DNA from: Acinetobacter suaedae
GTDB lineage: Bacteria; Pseudomonadota; Gammaproteobacteria; Pseudomonadales; Moraxellaceae
Assembly: GCF_008630915.1 (NCBI RefSeq)
Contig: NZ_CP043909.1
Coordinates: forward strand, 2,604,001-2,668,000
DNA: 64,000 nucleotides
Direction: 5' to 3'
Under the pieces are notes generated by a model. It ran no database searches, had not been told where the DNA came from, and saw only the letters and a program-made list of their open reading frames with translations. This document shows positions 38,217-48,134 of the stretch, one piece after another; the stretch's first letter is position 1; every line of letters starts with the position of its first letter. Made by a program: the position numbers and the translations under genes.

Positions 38217-38473
38217 ATAAATTTAATAACAACCAGAAAACAAAACAATAAATCATCAAATGAACACTAGAAATGGCTTGATTTGTACATTTTTAAACAT
38301 TAAAACTATAAAAAACCACTCAAATTAAAGTAAAATTCACAAAATTGTCTCCAATCCCAATTCGGGCACCCTCCTATCTTGATGTGCCTCGAGTGCATGC
38401 ATCATCATTTAAATCTTTTCTCTCTATATATGGCTTTTATATAGAGCGTCATTTAATTTTTAAGGTAAATTGA

Positions 38474-40114
38474 ATGAAAAAATTTTGGAAATACTTATTA
38501 GCACTACTGCTTGTGCTAATTGTTATCGCAGTTGCCTTTCTTTTTAGACCGATTACGTCAAAGGCAATTAAAACTAAAAGTGACGAACCTGTTGTCGATG
38601 TCGTATTGATCGGTGGCGGTATTATGAGTGCCACATTGGGTGCTTATCTAAATGAGTTACAACCTGACTGGAATGTTCGCATGTATGAACGTCTTGATGC
38701 GGTTGCACAAGAAAGTTCAAACGGTTTTAACAATGCAGGTACAGGTCACTCTGGCTTTATGGAAATGAACTATACCGAAGAAAAAGACGGTAAAATGGAC
38801 GTTTCTAAAGCTGTGAATGTCGCAAGCCAATTCGAAATTGCAAAGCAATTTTGGGCGCATCAAGTGAAACAAGGTGTATTGGGTACACCAAATAGCTTTA
38901 TCAATCCAGTACCACATATTGCCTTCGTTTGGGGTGATAATGTGCAATTCATGGAAAAGCGTTATGCAGCTATGATCCAAGAGCCGTTGTTTGCGGGCAT
39001 GAAAATCACTGAAGATCCAGCAGAAGTACAGCAATGGGCACCATTGGTGATGGATGGTCGTGATCCACAACAAAAAATCGCAGCAACACGTATGGATGTG
39101 GGTTCAGATGTGAACTATGGTGCGATTACAACACAATTGGTTAACCACCTCGAAAAAAATCCAAACTTCAAGCTGAGAACCTCTACTGAAGTCACAGGTA
39201 TCAGTAAAAATGATGACAACACATGGTCTGTCGCATTTAAAGACCTGAAATCAGGTGAAGTTAGCCATGTCAAAACCCGCTTTGTATTTATTGGTGCAGG
39301 TGGTGCAGCGATTAAATTATTACAAATGACTGGCTTACCTGAAGCAAAACAATATGCTGGCTTCCCTGTGGGTGGTGAGTTCCTTGTGACAGATAATCCT
39401 GCAATTACTGAAAAACATACTGCTAAAGTCTATGGCCGTGCGGATCTTGGCGCACCGCCAATGTCAGTGCCACATATTGATACCCGTTATATTGATGGTA
39501 AAAAATATGTATTGTTTGGACCTTTTGCGACCTATTCGAACAAGTTCCTAAAATATGGTTCTCAACTCGACTTATTAGCATCAACCAACAAGAACAACAT
39601 CCTTCCAATGACTGCAATTGGCTTACAAAATGCAGACCTTGTTCAATACTTGATTAGCCAAGTATTGATGTCTGATGAAGATCGTTTCAATGAGTTGAAA
39701 AAATACTATCCAGAAGCTGATCCAAAAGACTGGCATTTACGCCAAGGTGGTCAACGTGTTCAGATCATTAAAAAGGAACCTGGTAAACCTGCGAAGTTGC
39801 AGTTTGGTACAGAAATCTTTGCATCTGAAGACAAAACCGTAACTGCTTTACTTGGCGCTTCTCCTGGTGCTTCAACATCACCTTACATCATGCTGAATTT
39901 GCTTGAAAAAGCATTCCCAGAAAAAACCAAAGGTGAATGGGATGGGAAGTTGCATGAGATCGTTCGTTCTTATGGTCAAGACCTTGCAACAGACCCTGTA
40001 TTACTTGATCAAATTCGCCAATATACAAGCTCAACACTTGGCTTAAATTATACAACGCCAGCTCAACTTGTTCCTGCAAAGCAGCAAAGTAACGCTGTCG
40101 CTGTGGCGCAATAA
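38474..40114 (+). CDS. mqo: Malate:quinone oxidoreductase
   Basis: FAD enzyme (546 aa) oxidising malate to oxaloacetate with electrons to quinone; an alternative or supplement to NAD malate dehydrogenase. The dinucleotide fold is [17 protein letters not shown] (about residues 44-60), with [30 protein letters not shown]-type blocks and the C-terminal [21 protein letters not shown] that close the FAD site. An N-terminal hydrophobic helix (residues 5-27) is an addition to the peripheral enzyme of other bacteria and likely anchors it in the membrane. A strong terminator follows. The fumarate formed by FahA can enter here through malate. Confidence 0.95.
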   Translation: MKKFWKYLLALLLVLIVIAVAFLFRPITSKAIKTKSDEPVVDVVLIGGGIMSATLGAYLNELQPDWNVRMYERLDAVAQESSNGFNNAGTGHSGFMEMNYTEEKDGKMDVSKAVNVASQFEIAKQFWAHQVKQGVLGTPNSFINPVPHIAFVWGDNVQFMEKRYAAMIQEPLFAGMKITEDPAEVQQWAPLVMDGRDPQQKIAATRMDVGSDVNYGAITTQLVNHLEKNPNFKLRTSTEVTGISKNDDNTWSVAFKDLKSGEVSHVKTRFVFIGAGGAAIKLLQMTGLPEAKQYAGFPVGGEFLVTDNPAITEKHTAKVYGRADLGAPPMSVPHIDTRYIDGKKYVLFGPFATYSNKFLKYGSQLDLLASTNKNNILPMTAIGLQNADLVQYLISQVLMSDEDRFNELKKYYPEADPKDWHLRQGGQRVQIIKKEPGKPAKLQFGTEIFASEDKTVTALLGASPGASTSPYIMLNLLEKAFPEKTKGEWDGKLHEIVRSYGQDLATDPVLLDQIRQYTSSTLGLNYTTPAQLVPAKQQSNAVAVAQ

Positions 40115-40138
40115 GCCCTGCTGTAACACATGCTAAAG

Positions 40139-40163
40139 GGAGGAGTTTCGACTCCTCTTTTTT
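40139..40163 (+). terminator. Terminator of mqo
   Basis: GAGGAGT, TTCG tetraloop, ACTCCTC (40140-40157) followed by T6: a textbook intrinsic terminator. Confidence 0.92.
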
Positions 40164-40196
40164 ATTTATCTTGATTTTGAAATCTCAACCGATCTG

Positions 40197-41447
40197 ATGT
40201 CATCTCGTCCTGTCCCTACTTCGGCTTTTGCTGCTTTTCGTTGTCGTGACTTTAGTTTACTGACACTAAATCAATGCTGCTTAACTTTTGCTGTACTGAT
40301 TCAGGAAGTCGTGATTGCTTTTCAACTCTATCAAATCACCAAAAATCCTTTAATGCTCGGTTTAATTGGCATCATGGATCTATTACCCTTTTTAATGCTG
40401 TCGTTATGGGGCGGTTATATTGCAGATCGATTTAATCGTCAGCGTATTTTGCAAATCTGTTTTAGCTTCACGATTCCACTTTCCGCTGCTTTATGGCTTT
40501 GTTTTGATTTATTTCATAGCCAACTTATTCCAACAAAACACTTGTTAGTTCTTAGTTTCAGTATTTTATTCTTATTTGGCTGTATCCGAGGAATTTATAG
40601 TCCTTGCTTCAACTCACTGCGTCCGTTTGTCGTACCTGAGCATCTATATACCAATGCTGCTACGTGGACCAGTATGTGCTGGCAAGCGGGTGGAATCCTT
40701 GCGCCTGTCATCGGTGGTTTTCTACTTGCCCATCTGAGTTTAGATCTAAGTTTTGCCGTCATCCTTGTTCTGTTTGCAATAGGGAGTCTTGCATTATGGT
40801 GTTTGCAAACCCGACAATTTCCAGTTTTACCTCCCGAATCAATTTCAGATAGCTTAAAAGAAGCACTGCTATTTATTTTTAAAACTAGAATAATTTTTTG
40901 GGCAATGTTTCTTGACCTTAGCTCTGTATTTTTTGGTGGCATAATCGCCCTATTACCCATTTTTGCTCAGGATGTTTTACACCTCGGTGCTGATGGCTAT
41001 GGACTGCTGCGCGCAGCACCCGCAATTGGCGGACTAATGATGATGGTGATTTTGGTCCGATTTCCACCTCGAACACAACCTTGGCGAATCATGTTGATTG
41101 CCGTTACTGGATTTGCGTGCTGCACTTTAATTTTTGCAGTTACCAGACAACTCTATTTTTCTATGTTAGTTCTCATTATTATGGGTGCTTGTGATAGTGT
41201 TAACATTGTAATTCGCCAAACGATACTGCAACTCACCCCGCCGAAAAATATGCTAGGACGTGTTGCTGCGATGAATGGCATCTTTGTTAGCTCAAGCAAT
41301 GAACTTGGTGCATTACAATCCAGTGTAGTAACACGTTTTTTTAGCGTAATTCCCGCGATGTATATCGGAGGGTCACTGGCATTTGTCTGCGTTGTTTTTA
41401 CCAAGCTCAAAACTAAAGATTTACTGAATTTTCGTTTTAGCCCTTAA
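40197..41447 (+). CDS. MFS transporter (MFS_3/EntS-like)
   Basis: 416-aa protein with about twelve membrane helices. FRCRDFSLLTLNQCCLTFAVLIQEVVIAFQLYQ and GGYIADRFNRQRILQICF (the loop 2-3 motif) are typical of the MFS_3 group that includes the enterobactin exporter EntS. The gene follows the mqo terminator and has a poor ribosome-binding site at the chosen ATG. No siderophore genes lie nearby, so the substrate is open. The next gene starts 27 nt later and may be co-transcribed. Confidence 0.8.
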   Translation: MSSRPVPTSAFAAFRCRDFSLLTLNQCCLTFAVLIQEVVIAFQLYQITKNPLMLGLIGIMDLLPFLMLSLWGGYIADRFNRQRILQICFSFTIPLSAALWLCFDLFHSQLIPTKHLLVLSFSILFLFGCIRGIYSPCFNSLRPFVVPEHLYTNAATWTSMCWQAGGILAPVIGGFLLAHLSLDLSFAVILVLFAIGSLALWCLQTRQFPVLPPESISDSLKEALLFIFKTRIIFWAMFLDLSSVFFGGIIALLPIFAQDVLHLGADGYGLLRAAPAIGGLMMMVILVRFPPRTQPWRIMLIAVTGFACCTLIFAVTRQLYFSMLVLIIMGACDSVNIVIRQTILQLTPPKNMLGRVAAMNGIFVSSSNELGALQSSVVTRFFSVIPAMYIGGSLAFVCVVFTKLKTKDLLNFRFSP

Positions 41448-41474
41448 CAATTTTGATTTTAAACGCTAATCCAT

Positions 41475-41930
41475 ATGAAAGACTCATTGCCTGTCTCATC
41501 AGGCGCTTCTAAATTTATTATTGTTTCCATTTTTCTATGGTTAATGCTACTTTGGCTACAATCCACCTATATTGTGATTATTGGTGGTCAAAGTTATCTA
41601 TTTTGGACATCAATTGGTTTTCTATTTTTATATATCTTCAGCTTTCATCCCACTACTTTAAAAAATCGTATTATCTTATTATTTACAACTTTGCTCCTTA
41701 TCTATTTAGCGTTAAATTCACTATTTTGTACTTATTTAATTTTAGCGTTCTACTGCATTTTCTATTTGTATTCGAGCCACTATCGCTATAAAAAACTGAT
41801 CAAACTCGGTGGATTATTCGTGATTATGATTGTCTTTGCGCTCTATCAAACTCAATCTCTGCATGAATTAAAAGAGAAATATGCACCACATGAAACAGGC
41901 GAAACTTGGCAGCAATACGGCGCTCTTTAA
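41475..41930 (+). CDS. Small polytopic membrane protein of unknown function
   Basis: 151 aa with four hydrophobic helices (about residues 14-34, 38-54, 63-98 as a pair, and 110-122) and a polar C-terminus. No recognised family. It follows the MFS gene by 27 nt in the same direction and ends at a bidirectional terminator. AT-rich like its surroundings. Confidence 0.6.
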   Translation: MKDSLPVSSGASKFIIVSIFLWLMLLWLQSTYIVIIGGQSYLFWTSIGFLFLYIFSFHPTTLKNRIILLFTTLLLIYLALNSLFCTYLILAFYCIFYLYSSHYRYKKLIKLGGLFVIMIVFALYQTQSLHELKEKYAPHETGETWQQYGAL

Positions 41931-41941
41931 AAGGATGATAA

Positions 41942-41971
41942 AAAAAACCCCGCTGATTACAGCAGGGTTTT
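41942..41971. terminator. Bidirectional terminator
   Basis: An AAAACCC arm and a GGGTTTT arm flank GCTG/CAGC with an ATTA loop, interrupted by a C/A mismatch. Serves the convergent small membrane gene and the first BCCT gene. Confidence 0.8.
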
Positions 41972-41977
41972 ATAAAA

Positions 41978-44038
41978 TTAGTCTTGTGAGTCAGGATACA
42001 ACGGACGATTTCCGGGACTAATTCGATTGATATGTAAGAAGGTCATATGACGCTCATACTTATCCAGAATGTCATTAATCACTTGCTCTTTGGTATAACC
42101 AACCAAATCATTATCCTGAGAACCTTCATACAAGAAAGTCTCTAAACGATAATAATGCTGCTTGCCACGTTTTCCTCGCTCACTAAATGTTGGGGCGATA
42201 TAACGTACTGGCCAGATCTGATAAACAAAGTTATGCTCTTCTTCGATATAAATCGTCAAATCAAGATGGTAAAGCGTATCGCTATCTTCGATTTCTGTCT
42301 GAGTAACTTCAACATTCATTCCGCGTTTCATTAACTCATCCGCAACCGTCTGTACCGCAGGTTTACATACACTGTCCAGCATACGTTGCGTTTCATGGCT
42401 ACCGGGATGATGCATCACACGTGATAGTCGCTGTTTCCAATTCAGAATATCGACATTCCCCACCACAGGGGCAGCATTTAAACTGCGACTGGCTTTGCGA
42501 TAATCCTCTAAACGTAAAGATTTATACAATCCAGCCATTACCAATAGCATCACAAAACTGAATGGCAGTCCCATAATCACCGTGGCACTTTGTAAAGCCG
42601 TGATCCCATTTGCCATCAACATGGCAATCGTTAACAATCCAATCGCAATTGCCCAAAACACACGTAACCAACGCGGTGCATCATTGTCTACATTTGAAAA
42701 TTTGGTGGTGAAGTTACCCAGTACTAAAGCGCCTGAATCGGCAGAAGTCACATAGAATAATAGTCCTGTAATCGTAGCGATTCCCGCAATAAAGGCAAAG
42801 CCGGGATATTGAGCCAACAAATCATAGAAACCATGTGCAGGATCGGTTAACACTGTTTGCGCCAAAGCATTATTACCATCAAAAATAACATTGTATAAAG
42901 CGCTATTCCCAAATATAGATAACCAAGTAATGGTAAAGAGTAGAGGAATAATTAAAGTACCGCAGACAAACTCACGAATAGTACGACCACGTGAAATACG
43001 CGCCAAGAACAGCCCTACAAATGGCGACCAAGCCACCCACCATGCCCAAAAGAACAAGGTCCAACTATTCATCCATTCTTTTGGTTGTTCAAATGCAAAG
43101 CTATCTAAAGCCAAACTTGGAAAACGGCTAATGTAGTCACCAAAGTTTTGTACCAGCGCATTGAGTAGAAACTCCGTATTCCCCAAGAACAACACAAATA
43201 GCATCAAACCAATGGCAGCATAAATGTTGATCTCAGACAGGACTTTAATTCCCTTATTCACCCCTGCTGTCACTGAAATAATGGTGACAATCACCGCGAC
43301 CAAGATCAAACTGGATTGAATCCACAGACCTTCTGGCCAGCCAAATAAAACATGCAGACCATAATTGATCTGAACAACGGCGATACCACAGGTGGTCGCA
43401 ATACCAAAAATGGTACCAATAACGGCTGCAGTATCGACACTATGCCCAATCGGGCCATCAATTTTGTTGCCGAAAATAGGATACAACGCTGAACGAATGG
43501 TCAAAGGCAAATTATAGCGATAGCTGAAATAGCCCAATGCCATTCCCACCAAGGCATACATCCCCCAACCTGTTAAGCCATAGTGAAATAATGTCCACAC
43601 CATGCCTTGTCGTGCAGCTTCATAGGTCTGCCCTTCACCGACAGGTGGATTCATATAATGAGAAAGTGGCTCAGCCACAGAGAAGAACATTAAATCCGTT
43701 CCGATCCCTGCCGCAAACAACATCGCAGACCAGCTCAATAAGCTAAACTCTGGTTTGGAATGCTTAGGCCCCAGCTTAATATCCCCATAACGAGAACAAG
43801 CAATAAACACCACAAAGATTAGATATAAAGTTGCAGCAAGTAGGTAATACCAACTAAATGTGGAACTGACCCAGTCCAAAACCGTATTTAATACGTGATT
43901 GGCAAAATCATTAAACAAAATCGTAGTTAATGAAAATATTAAAATTATGAGCGCTGAAACATAAAAGACCACACGATTTAACTGATCTTTTGTTTGAATA
44001 GATGAATCATCAACTGCTCTTGGATTATCTGTCACCAT
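41978..44038 (-). CDS. betT: BCCT-family choline transporter with long regulatory C-terminus
   Basis: High-affinity choline/betaine carrier (686 aa from the ATG at 44038, which has TTGAGG about 6 nt upstream; an upstream in-frame ATG at 44119 lacks a site). Twelve helices occupy about residues 25-525, with the BCCT core MNSWTLFFWAWWVAWSPFVGLFLARISRGRT. The ~155-aa hydrophilic C-terminal tail matches E. coli BetT (677 aa), where the tail senses osmotic state (family knowledge). It lies in tandem with a second BCCT gene, divergent from betIBA, so choline is the probable substrate. Confidence 0.9.
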   Translation of the reverse strand: MVTDNPRAVDDSSIQTKDQLNRVVFYVSALIILIFSLTTILFNDFANHVLNTVLDWVSSTFSWYYLLAATLYLIFVVFIACSRYGDIKLGPKHSKPEFSLLSWSAMLFAAGIGTDLMFFSVAEPLSHYMNPPVGEGQTYEAARQGMVWTLFHYGLTGWGMYALVGMALGYFSYRYNLPLTIRSALYPIFGNKIDGPIGHSVDTAAVIGTIFGIATTCGIAVVQINYGLHVLFGWPEGLWIQSSLILVAVIVTIISVTAGVNKGIKVLSEINIYAAIGLMLFVLFLGNTEFLLNALVQNFGDYISRFPSLALDSFAFEQPKEWMNSWTLFFWAWWVAWSPFVGLFLARISRGRTIREFVCGTLIIPLLFTITWLSIFGNSALYNVIFDGNNALAQTVLTDPAHGFYDLLAQYPGFAFIAGIATITGLLFYVTSADSGALVLGNFTTKFSNVDNDAPRWLRVFWAIAIGLLTIAMLMANGITALQSATVIMGLPFSFVMLLVMAGLYKSLRLEDYRKASRSLNAAPVVGNVDILNWKQRLSRVMHHPGSHETQRMLDSVCKPAVQTVADELMKRGMNVEVTQTEIEDSDTLYHLDLTIYIEEEHNFVYQIWPVRYIAPTFSERGKRGKQHYYRLETFLYEGSQDNDLVGYTKEQVINDILDKYERHMTFLHINRISPGNRPLYPDSQD

Positions 44039-44157
44039 ACAATCCTCAAGGAATGAGAAAAAAAGAAAAATATTCGTCCTGATCTTTTCGTTATTTAAAG
44101 CATAAGCGAAAAGATCCATCCGAATAAAAAATGAAAAATAAAGTGCATCAACCGAAA

Positions 44158-45771
44158 TTACATAACTTCTGGTTCTTTAGTAGGCTGATGTAATGGCTGA
44201 ACTTCCTCCGTTACCACTTGTGGCTGTTGAGGATGATATTGATCCTGTTTTAGCGCTTTGGCTAAACCAAACATATAAAGCAAAAGAATAACGGAGAATG
44301 GTAATCCACAAAGTACCACCGCACTTTGCATTGCATCAAAACTACCAGCTAAAAGTAGACCAATACTGACGATCGTGATGACCACAGACCAAAAAATACG
44401 TAACCAAATCGGTGAATCACTTTCATTACTTCCCCCTTTCGAGGAAAGATTCGCGATCATGAGTGTACCCGAACCTACTGGGGTCAAAAACAATACGAAA
44501 CAAATCATAACAACAATCCCAGCAATAACAGGATTGAATGGCAAAAATTCAAGGAACTTAAATAAGGATAATGCGGGATCAGCTAAAACCATTTCTCCCA
44601 GTGCTTGCTGTTTTTGATTCAAGATTAAATGAATCGCGGTATTACCAAAAATCGAAATCCATGCCAAGGTAAAACCCAGCGGTATCAAGCACACACCTAA
44701 GACGACTTCTCGAATGGTACGGCCTTTGGAAATACGTGCAATGAACATCCCAACAAAAGGCGCCCAAGCAATCCACCATGCCCAATAGAATACCGTCCAC
44801 GAACCCAACCACGAATTTGCCGATTGATCGTATAAATACATATCAAAACTTTTGGCAATAAAACTATTGAGATAATCGCCCACATTTTGCACCAAACCAT
44901 TGAGCAAATGATTGGTTGGACCTGCGAGGAAAACAAACAGTAGTAAAGCATATAACAGACGTAAATTAATACGTGATAGCCACGCCAAACCTTTTTCAAT
45001 GCCAACCACAGTCGTGATCGTGGCAACCGCCATCATCAGTAATACCACAGCAATCAGAGTACTATGCGTATTGGGAATTTCTGGCAACAAATAGGTAATT
45101 CCAGACACCAACACCAACGCACCAATCCCCAAATTCGTCACCAGTGAAATGACCGTCGCCAAAATACCAAAACCATCAACGAAATCGCCAATCCAACCAT
45201 AAATTCGAGGACCGAAAATTGGATAAAGCGCAGAACGCAAAGCCAACGGTAAATCTAATCGAAACGCAAAATAACCCAAGGTTACGCCGATCAGCGCATA
45301 CAGCACCCAACCATGAATCCCCCAATGCAGGAAGCTATACATCATGGCATCACGCGCCGCTTGTACCGTCCCACCCTCACCTTCAGGTGGACGAAGGAAA
45401 TGATCGACGGGTTCAGCAACGCCATAATAGAGTAAAGCAATACCGATACCCGCGGAAAAAAGCATGGATACCCATGCCAGATAACCGAACTCTGGCTTAT
45501 CTTGATTTTTACCTAATGGAATCTGTCCTACCCGAGAAAAAGCCAACCATGCAACAAAACCAAGACATAAAATTATGACTAACATGTAATACCAGCCAAA
45601 TAACTGGTTGACTTGCTCTTGAACATAAGTCAACCAAAACTGGCTTTGCTCTGGAAAACCAACAAACAATAGGCCAAAAACACCGATACTGATTGCGGAG
45701 CTCCAAAAAACAAATAAATTTAATCGAATACGTTCGGAAGAAAATCCATCCTTACTTTTTGACACCATCAT
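44158..45771 (-). CDS. BCCT-family transporter, short form
   Basis: Second BCCT carrier, about 537 aa. AAGGAG stands immediately before two adjacent ATGs (45771 and 45768); either can be the start, and the longer in-frame extension to 45876 is rejected because it crosses the promoter side without a ribosome-binding site. Same core (SWTVFYWAWWIAWAPFVGMFIARISKGRT) but only a ~35-aa C-terminal tail, so it probably lacks the osmosensing tail of its paralog. It is the first gene after the divergent bet promoter and is followed by betT after 119 nt. Choline or betaine uptake is inferred from context. Confidence 0.88.
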   Translation of the reverse strand: MMVSKSKDGFSSERIRLNLFVFWSSAISIGVFGLLFVGFPEQSQFWLTYVQEQVNQLFGWYYMLVIILCLGFVAWLAFSRVGQIPLGKNQDKPEFGYLAWVSMLFSAGIGIALLYYGVAEPVDHFLRPPEGEGGTVQAARDAMMYSFLHWGIHGWVLYALIGVTLGYFAFRLDLPLALRSALYPIFGPRIYGWIGDFVDGFGILATVISLVTNLGIGALVLVSGITYLLPEIPNTHSTLIAVVLLMMAVATITTVVGIEKGLAWLSRINLRLLYALLLFVFLAGPTNHLLNGLVQNVGDYLNSFIAKSFDMYLYDQSANSWLGSWTVFYWAWWIAWAPFVGMFIARISKGRTIREVVLGVCLIPLGFTLAWISIFGNTAIHLILNQKQQALGEMVLADPALSLFKFLEFLPFNPVIAGIVVMICFVLFLTPVGSGTLMIANLSSKGGSNESDSPIWLRIFWSVVITIVSIGLLLAGSFDAMQSAVVLCGLPFSVILLLYMFGLAKALKQDQYHPQQPQVVTEEVQPLHQPTKEPEVM

Positions 45772-45847
45772 CTTGCTCCTTGCAATCGGTGTATTTTTAT
45801 TACTGTATCTTTTGACCAAGCAATCAAAAATTGTTTGATTTTTACAG

Positions 45848-45893
45848 ATTATACTTTTTATTGATTGAACGTTCAATCAATAAAAAGTATGAT
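45848..45893. promoter_or_regulatory. Divergent bet promoters inside a 40-bp perfect palindrome (putative BetI operator)
   Basis: 45851-45890 is a perfect palindrome with no central gap: the left arm is ATACTTTTTATTGATTGAAC and the right arm its exact complement. On the plus strand TTGAAC (45865-45870), 17 bp, TATGAT (45888-45893) form the betI promoter; on the minus strand TTGAAC (45876-45871), 17 bp, TATAAT (45853-45848) form the transporter promoter. The two -35 boxes abut at the centre. TTGATTGAACGTTCAATCAA resembles the BetI box of E. coli, so one BetI complex would shut both units. Confidence 0.85.
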
Positions 45894-45968
45894 AAAAAAG
45901 TGCTATGATGTTCTACATTGAGAAATGTTAAATAAAAAGTACCTTCACAGGCCTTTCAGTGGATCAAC

Positions 45969-46592
45969 ATGACAAAACGTAGAGTCAAACCAGAGCATGT
46001 GCGACGCGAAGAAATTATCAACGCCGCATTCCATGTAATTTCTGAAGTGGGGTTATCCAATACCACCATTGCACAAATTGCAAAAAAGGCCGAGTTATCA
46101 ACTGGTATTGTGAGTCACTATTTCGGTGATAAACAGGGATTAATCAATACCTGTATGCAAGAAATGCTCAACGTTTTGCGTCAAAAAACTGACCAATACA
46201 AAGCGGAAGCAGATACGCATCCAGAAAGCCAAATCAAGGCAATTATTGATTCCAACTTTGATATTAGTCAGGTCAACAAGCAAGCGATGCGTGTTTGGTT
46301 AGACTTTTGGTCAGCCAGTATGCATCTTCCCGAGTTAGGGCGTTTGCAACGAATTAATGATCAACGCCTGTATTCAAACTTGAAATTCTATTTCCTCAAG
46401 TTATTGGATAAAGAACAGGCAAGTATTGCTGCTCGTGGTTTAGCAGCATTGATTGACGGATTATGGTTACGCGGGAGTTTAAGCAGTCATGACGAATTTG
46501 ACAGTCAACTCGCCCGTTCCATTGCTTACGATTATGTAAAAACGCAATTGCAATTTGCCAACAAGCCTTTGCAGGAGAAACAGAATGAGTGA
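45969..46592 (+). CDS. betI: TetR-family choline-responsive repressor
   Basis: 207-aa repressor. The N-terminal HTH is [47 protein letters not shown], nearly the canonical BetI reading head, and the rest is the ligand-binding helical domain ([24 protein letters not shown]). In E. coli, choline relieves repression of the bet genes. It starts ~75 nt after the -10 of the palindromic promoter and overlaps betB by 8 nt. Confidence 0.95.
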   Translation: MTKRRVKPEHVRREEIINAAFHVISEVGLSNTTIAQIAKKAELSTGIVSHYFGDKQGLINTCMQEMLNVLRQKTDQYKAEADTHPESQIKAIIDSNFDISQVNKQAMRVWLDFWSASMHLPELGRLQRINDQRLYSNLKFYFLKLLDKEQASIAARGLAALIDGLWLRGSLSSHDEFDSQLARSIAYDYVKTQLQFANKPLQEKQNE

Positions 46593-48054
46593 TGCTCACG
46601 TTCATCAACTATATATCCATGGACGCTATGTTGAAGCAACTAGCGGCCAAACATTTGATAGTATTAACCCTGCTAACGGTGAAGTGATCGCAACACTTCA
46701 GCAAGCCTCACAACAAGATATTGAAACCGCTGTTCAAAGCGCCCAACAAGGACAAAAAGTTTGGGCTGCGATGACTGCGATGGAACGTTCTCGTATTTTA
46801 CGCCGTGCTGTTGATATTCTTCGTGAACGTAATGACGAACTGGCGAAGCTTGAAACGCTTGATACTGGTAAGGCCTATAGCGAAACATCAACTGTTGATA
46901 TCGTCACGGGTGCTGATGTACTTGAATATTACGCAGGTCTTGCAACGGCAATTCAAGGTGAACAAGTTCCGTTGCGTGAATCAAGTTTCTTTTATACACG
47001 CCGTGAACCACTCGGTGTGGTTGCTGGGATCGGCGCTTGGAACTATCCAATTCAAATCGCTTTATGGAAATCCGCTCCTGCCCTTGCCGCGGGGAATGCG
47101 ATGATTTTCAAACCAAGTGAAACCACCCCATTGACTGCATTTAAACTTGCTGAAATCTATACCGAAGCAGGACTTCCAGACGGCGTATTTAATGTCGTAC
47201 AAGGTGCAGGTCGTGACATCGGACAATGGCTCACTGAACACCCTGTAATCGAGAAAATCTCTTTCACGGGTGGTGTTGAAACAGGCAAAAAAGTAATGGC
47301 CAGTGCCGCAGGTTCTACACTTAAAGAAGTCACGATGGAACTCGGTGGTAAATCACCCCTGATTATTTGTGAAGATGCCGATCTTAACCGTGCCGCAGAT
47401 ATTGCAATCATGGCTAATTTCTTTAGCTCAGGCCAAGTTTGTACCAATGGCACGCGGGTTTTTGTTCCAAAATCACGTTTAGCCGAATTCGAGGCAGCGA
47501 TTGTAGAACGTGTACAGCGTATCCGCCTCGGCGACCCAATGGATGCTGAAACAAATTTCGGTCCACTGGCAAGCTTCCCACACATGGACAAAGTGCTTTC
47601 CTATATCAATGCTGGCAAACAACAGGGCGCTAAATTGTTGATAGGCGGAGAACGTGCAACGGGACAATTTGCCCAAGGTGCTTATGTGCTACCTACTGTT
47701 TTTAGTGATTGCACCGATGATATGCGTATTGTTCAAGATGAAATCTTTGGACCTGTCATGAGTATCCTCAGTTATCAAACTGAGGAAGAAGTGATTCGCC
47801 GTGCCAATAACACTAACTTTGGTCTTGCTGCGGGTGTCGTCACGCAAGATATTAGTCGAGCGCACCGTATTATTCATCAAATCGAAGCTGGGATCTGCTG
47901 GATCAATACGTGGGGAGAATCTCCTGCTGAAATGCCAGTAGGTGGCTATAAGCAGTCTGGTGTTGGTCGTGAAAATGGTCTCACCACTTTAGGGCATTAC
48001 ACCCGCATTAAATCCATTCAAGTTGAGCTTGGTGATTACCAAAGCATTTTCTAA
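46585..48054 (+). CDS. betB: Betaine aldehyde dehydrogenase
   Basis: NAD(P)-dependent enzyme (489 aa) oxidising betaine aldehyde to glycine betaine. The start [10 protein letters not shown] is preceded by AGGAG at 8 nt; the ATG ten codons upstream lies inside betI and is rejected. Motifs: [42 protein letters not shown] (nucleotide loop), [16 protein letters not shown] (general-base Glu), [13 protein letters not shown] (catalytic Cys). Length and motifs match BetB. Second gene of betIBA. Confidence 0.96.
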   Translation: MSDAHVHQLYIHGRYVEATSGQTFDSINPANGEVIATLQQASQQDIETAVQSAQQGQKVWAAMTAMERSRILRRAVDILRERNDELAKLETLDTGKAYSETSTVDIVTGADVLEYYAGLATAIQGEQVPLRESSFFYTRREPLGVVAGIGAWNYPIQIALWKSAPALAAGNAMIFKPSETTPLTAFKLAEIYTEAGLPDGVFNVVQGAGRDIGQWLTEHPVIEKISFTGGVETGKKVMASAAGSTLKEVTMELGGKSPLIICEDADLNRAADIAIMANFFSSGQVCTNGTRVFVPKSRLAEFEAAIVERVQRIRLGDPMDAETNFGPLASFPHMDKVLSYINAGKQQGAKLLIGGERATGQFAQGAYVLPTVFSDCTDDMRIVQDEIFGPVMSILSYQTEEEVIRRANNTNFGLAAGVVTQDISRAHRIIHQIEAGICWINTWGESPAEMPVGGYKQSGVGRENGLTTLGHYTRIKSIQVELGDYQSIF

Positions 48055-48134
48055 AAAGCATCGCGCTTTATCTTCACTTGATCAACTGAAACACCATGCT
48101 TTCAGTTGATCATGCAAACAAATAAAGGCTAAGT

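Noticed and set aside
41978..45771. The two BCCT genes as one gene split by a frameshift
   Set aside because: Both frames are full-length with complete twelve-helix cores and their own ribosome-binding sites; they are tandem paralogs.
47157..47591. 144-codon frame antisense to betB
   Set aside because: Shadow of a well-supported gene; no independent start signals.
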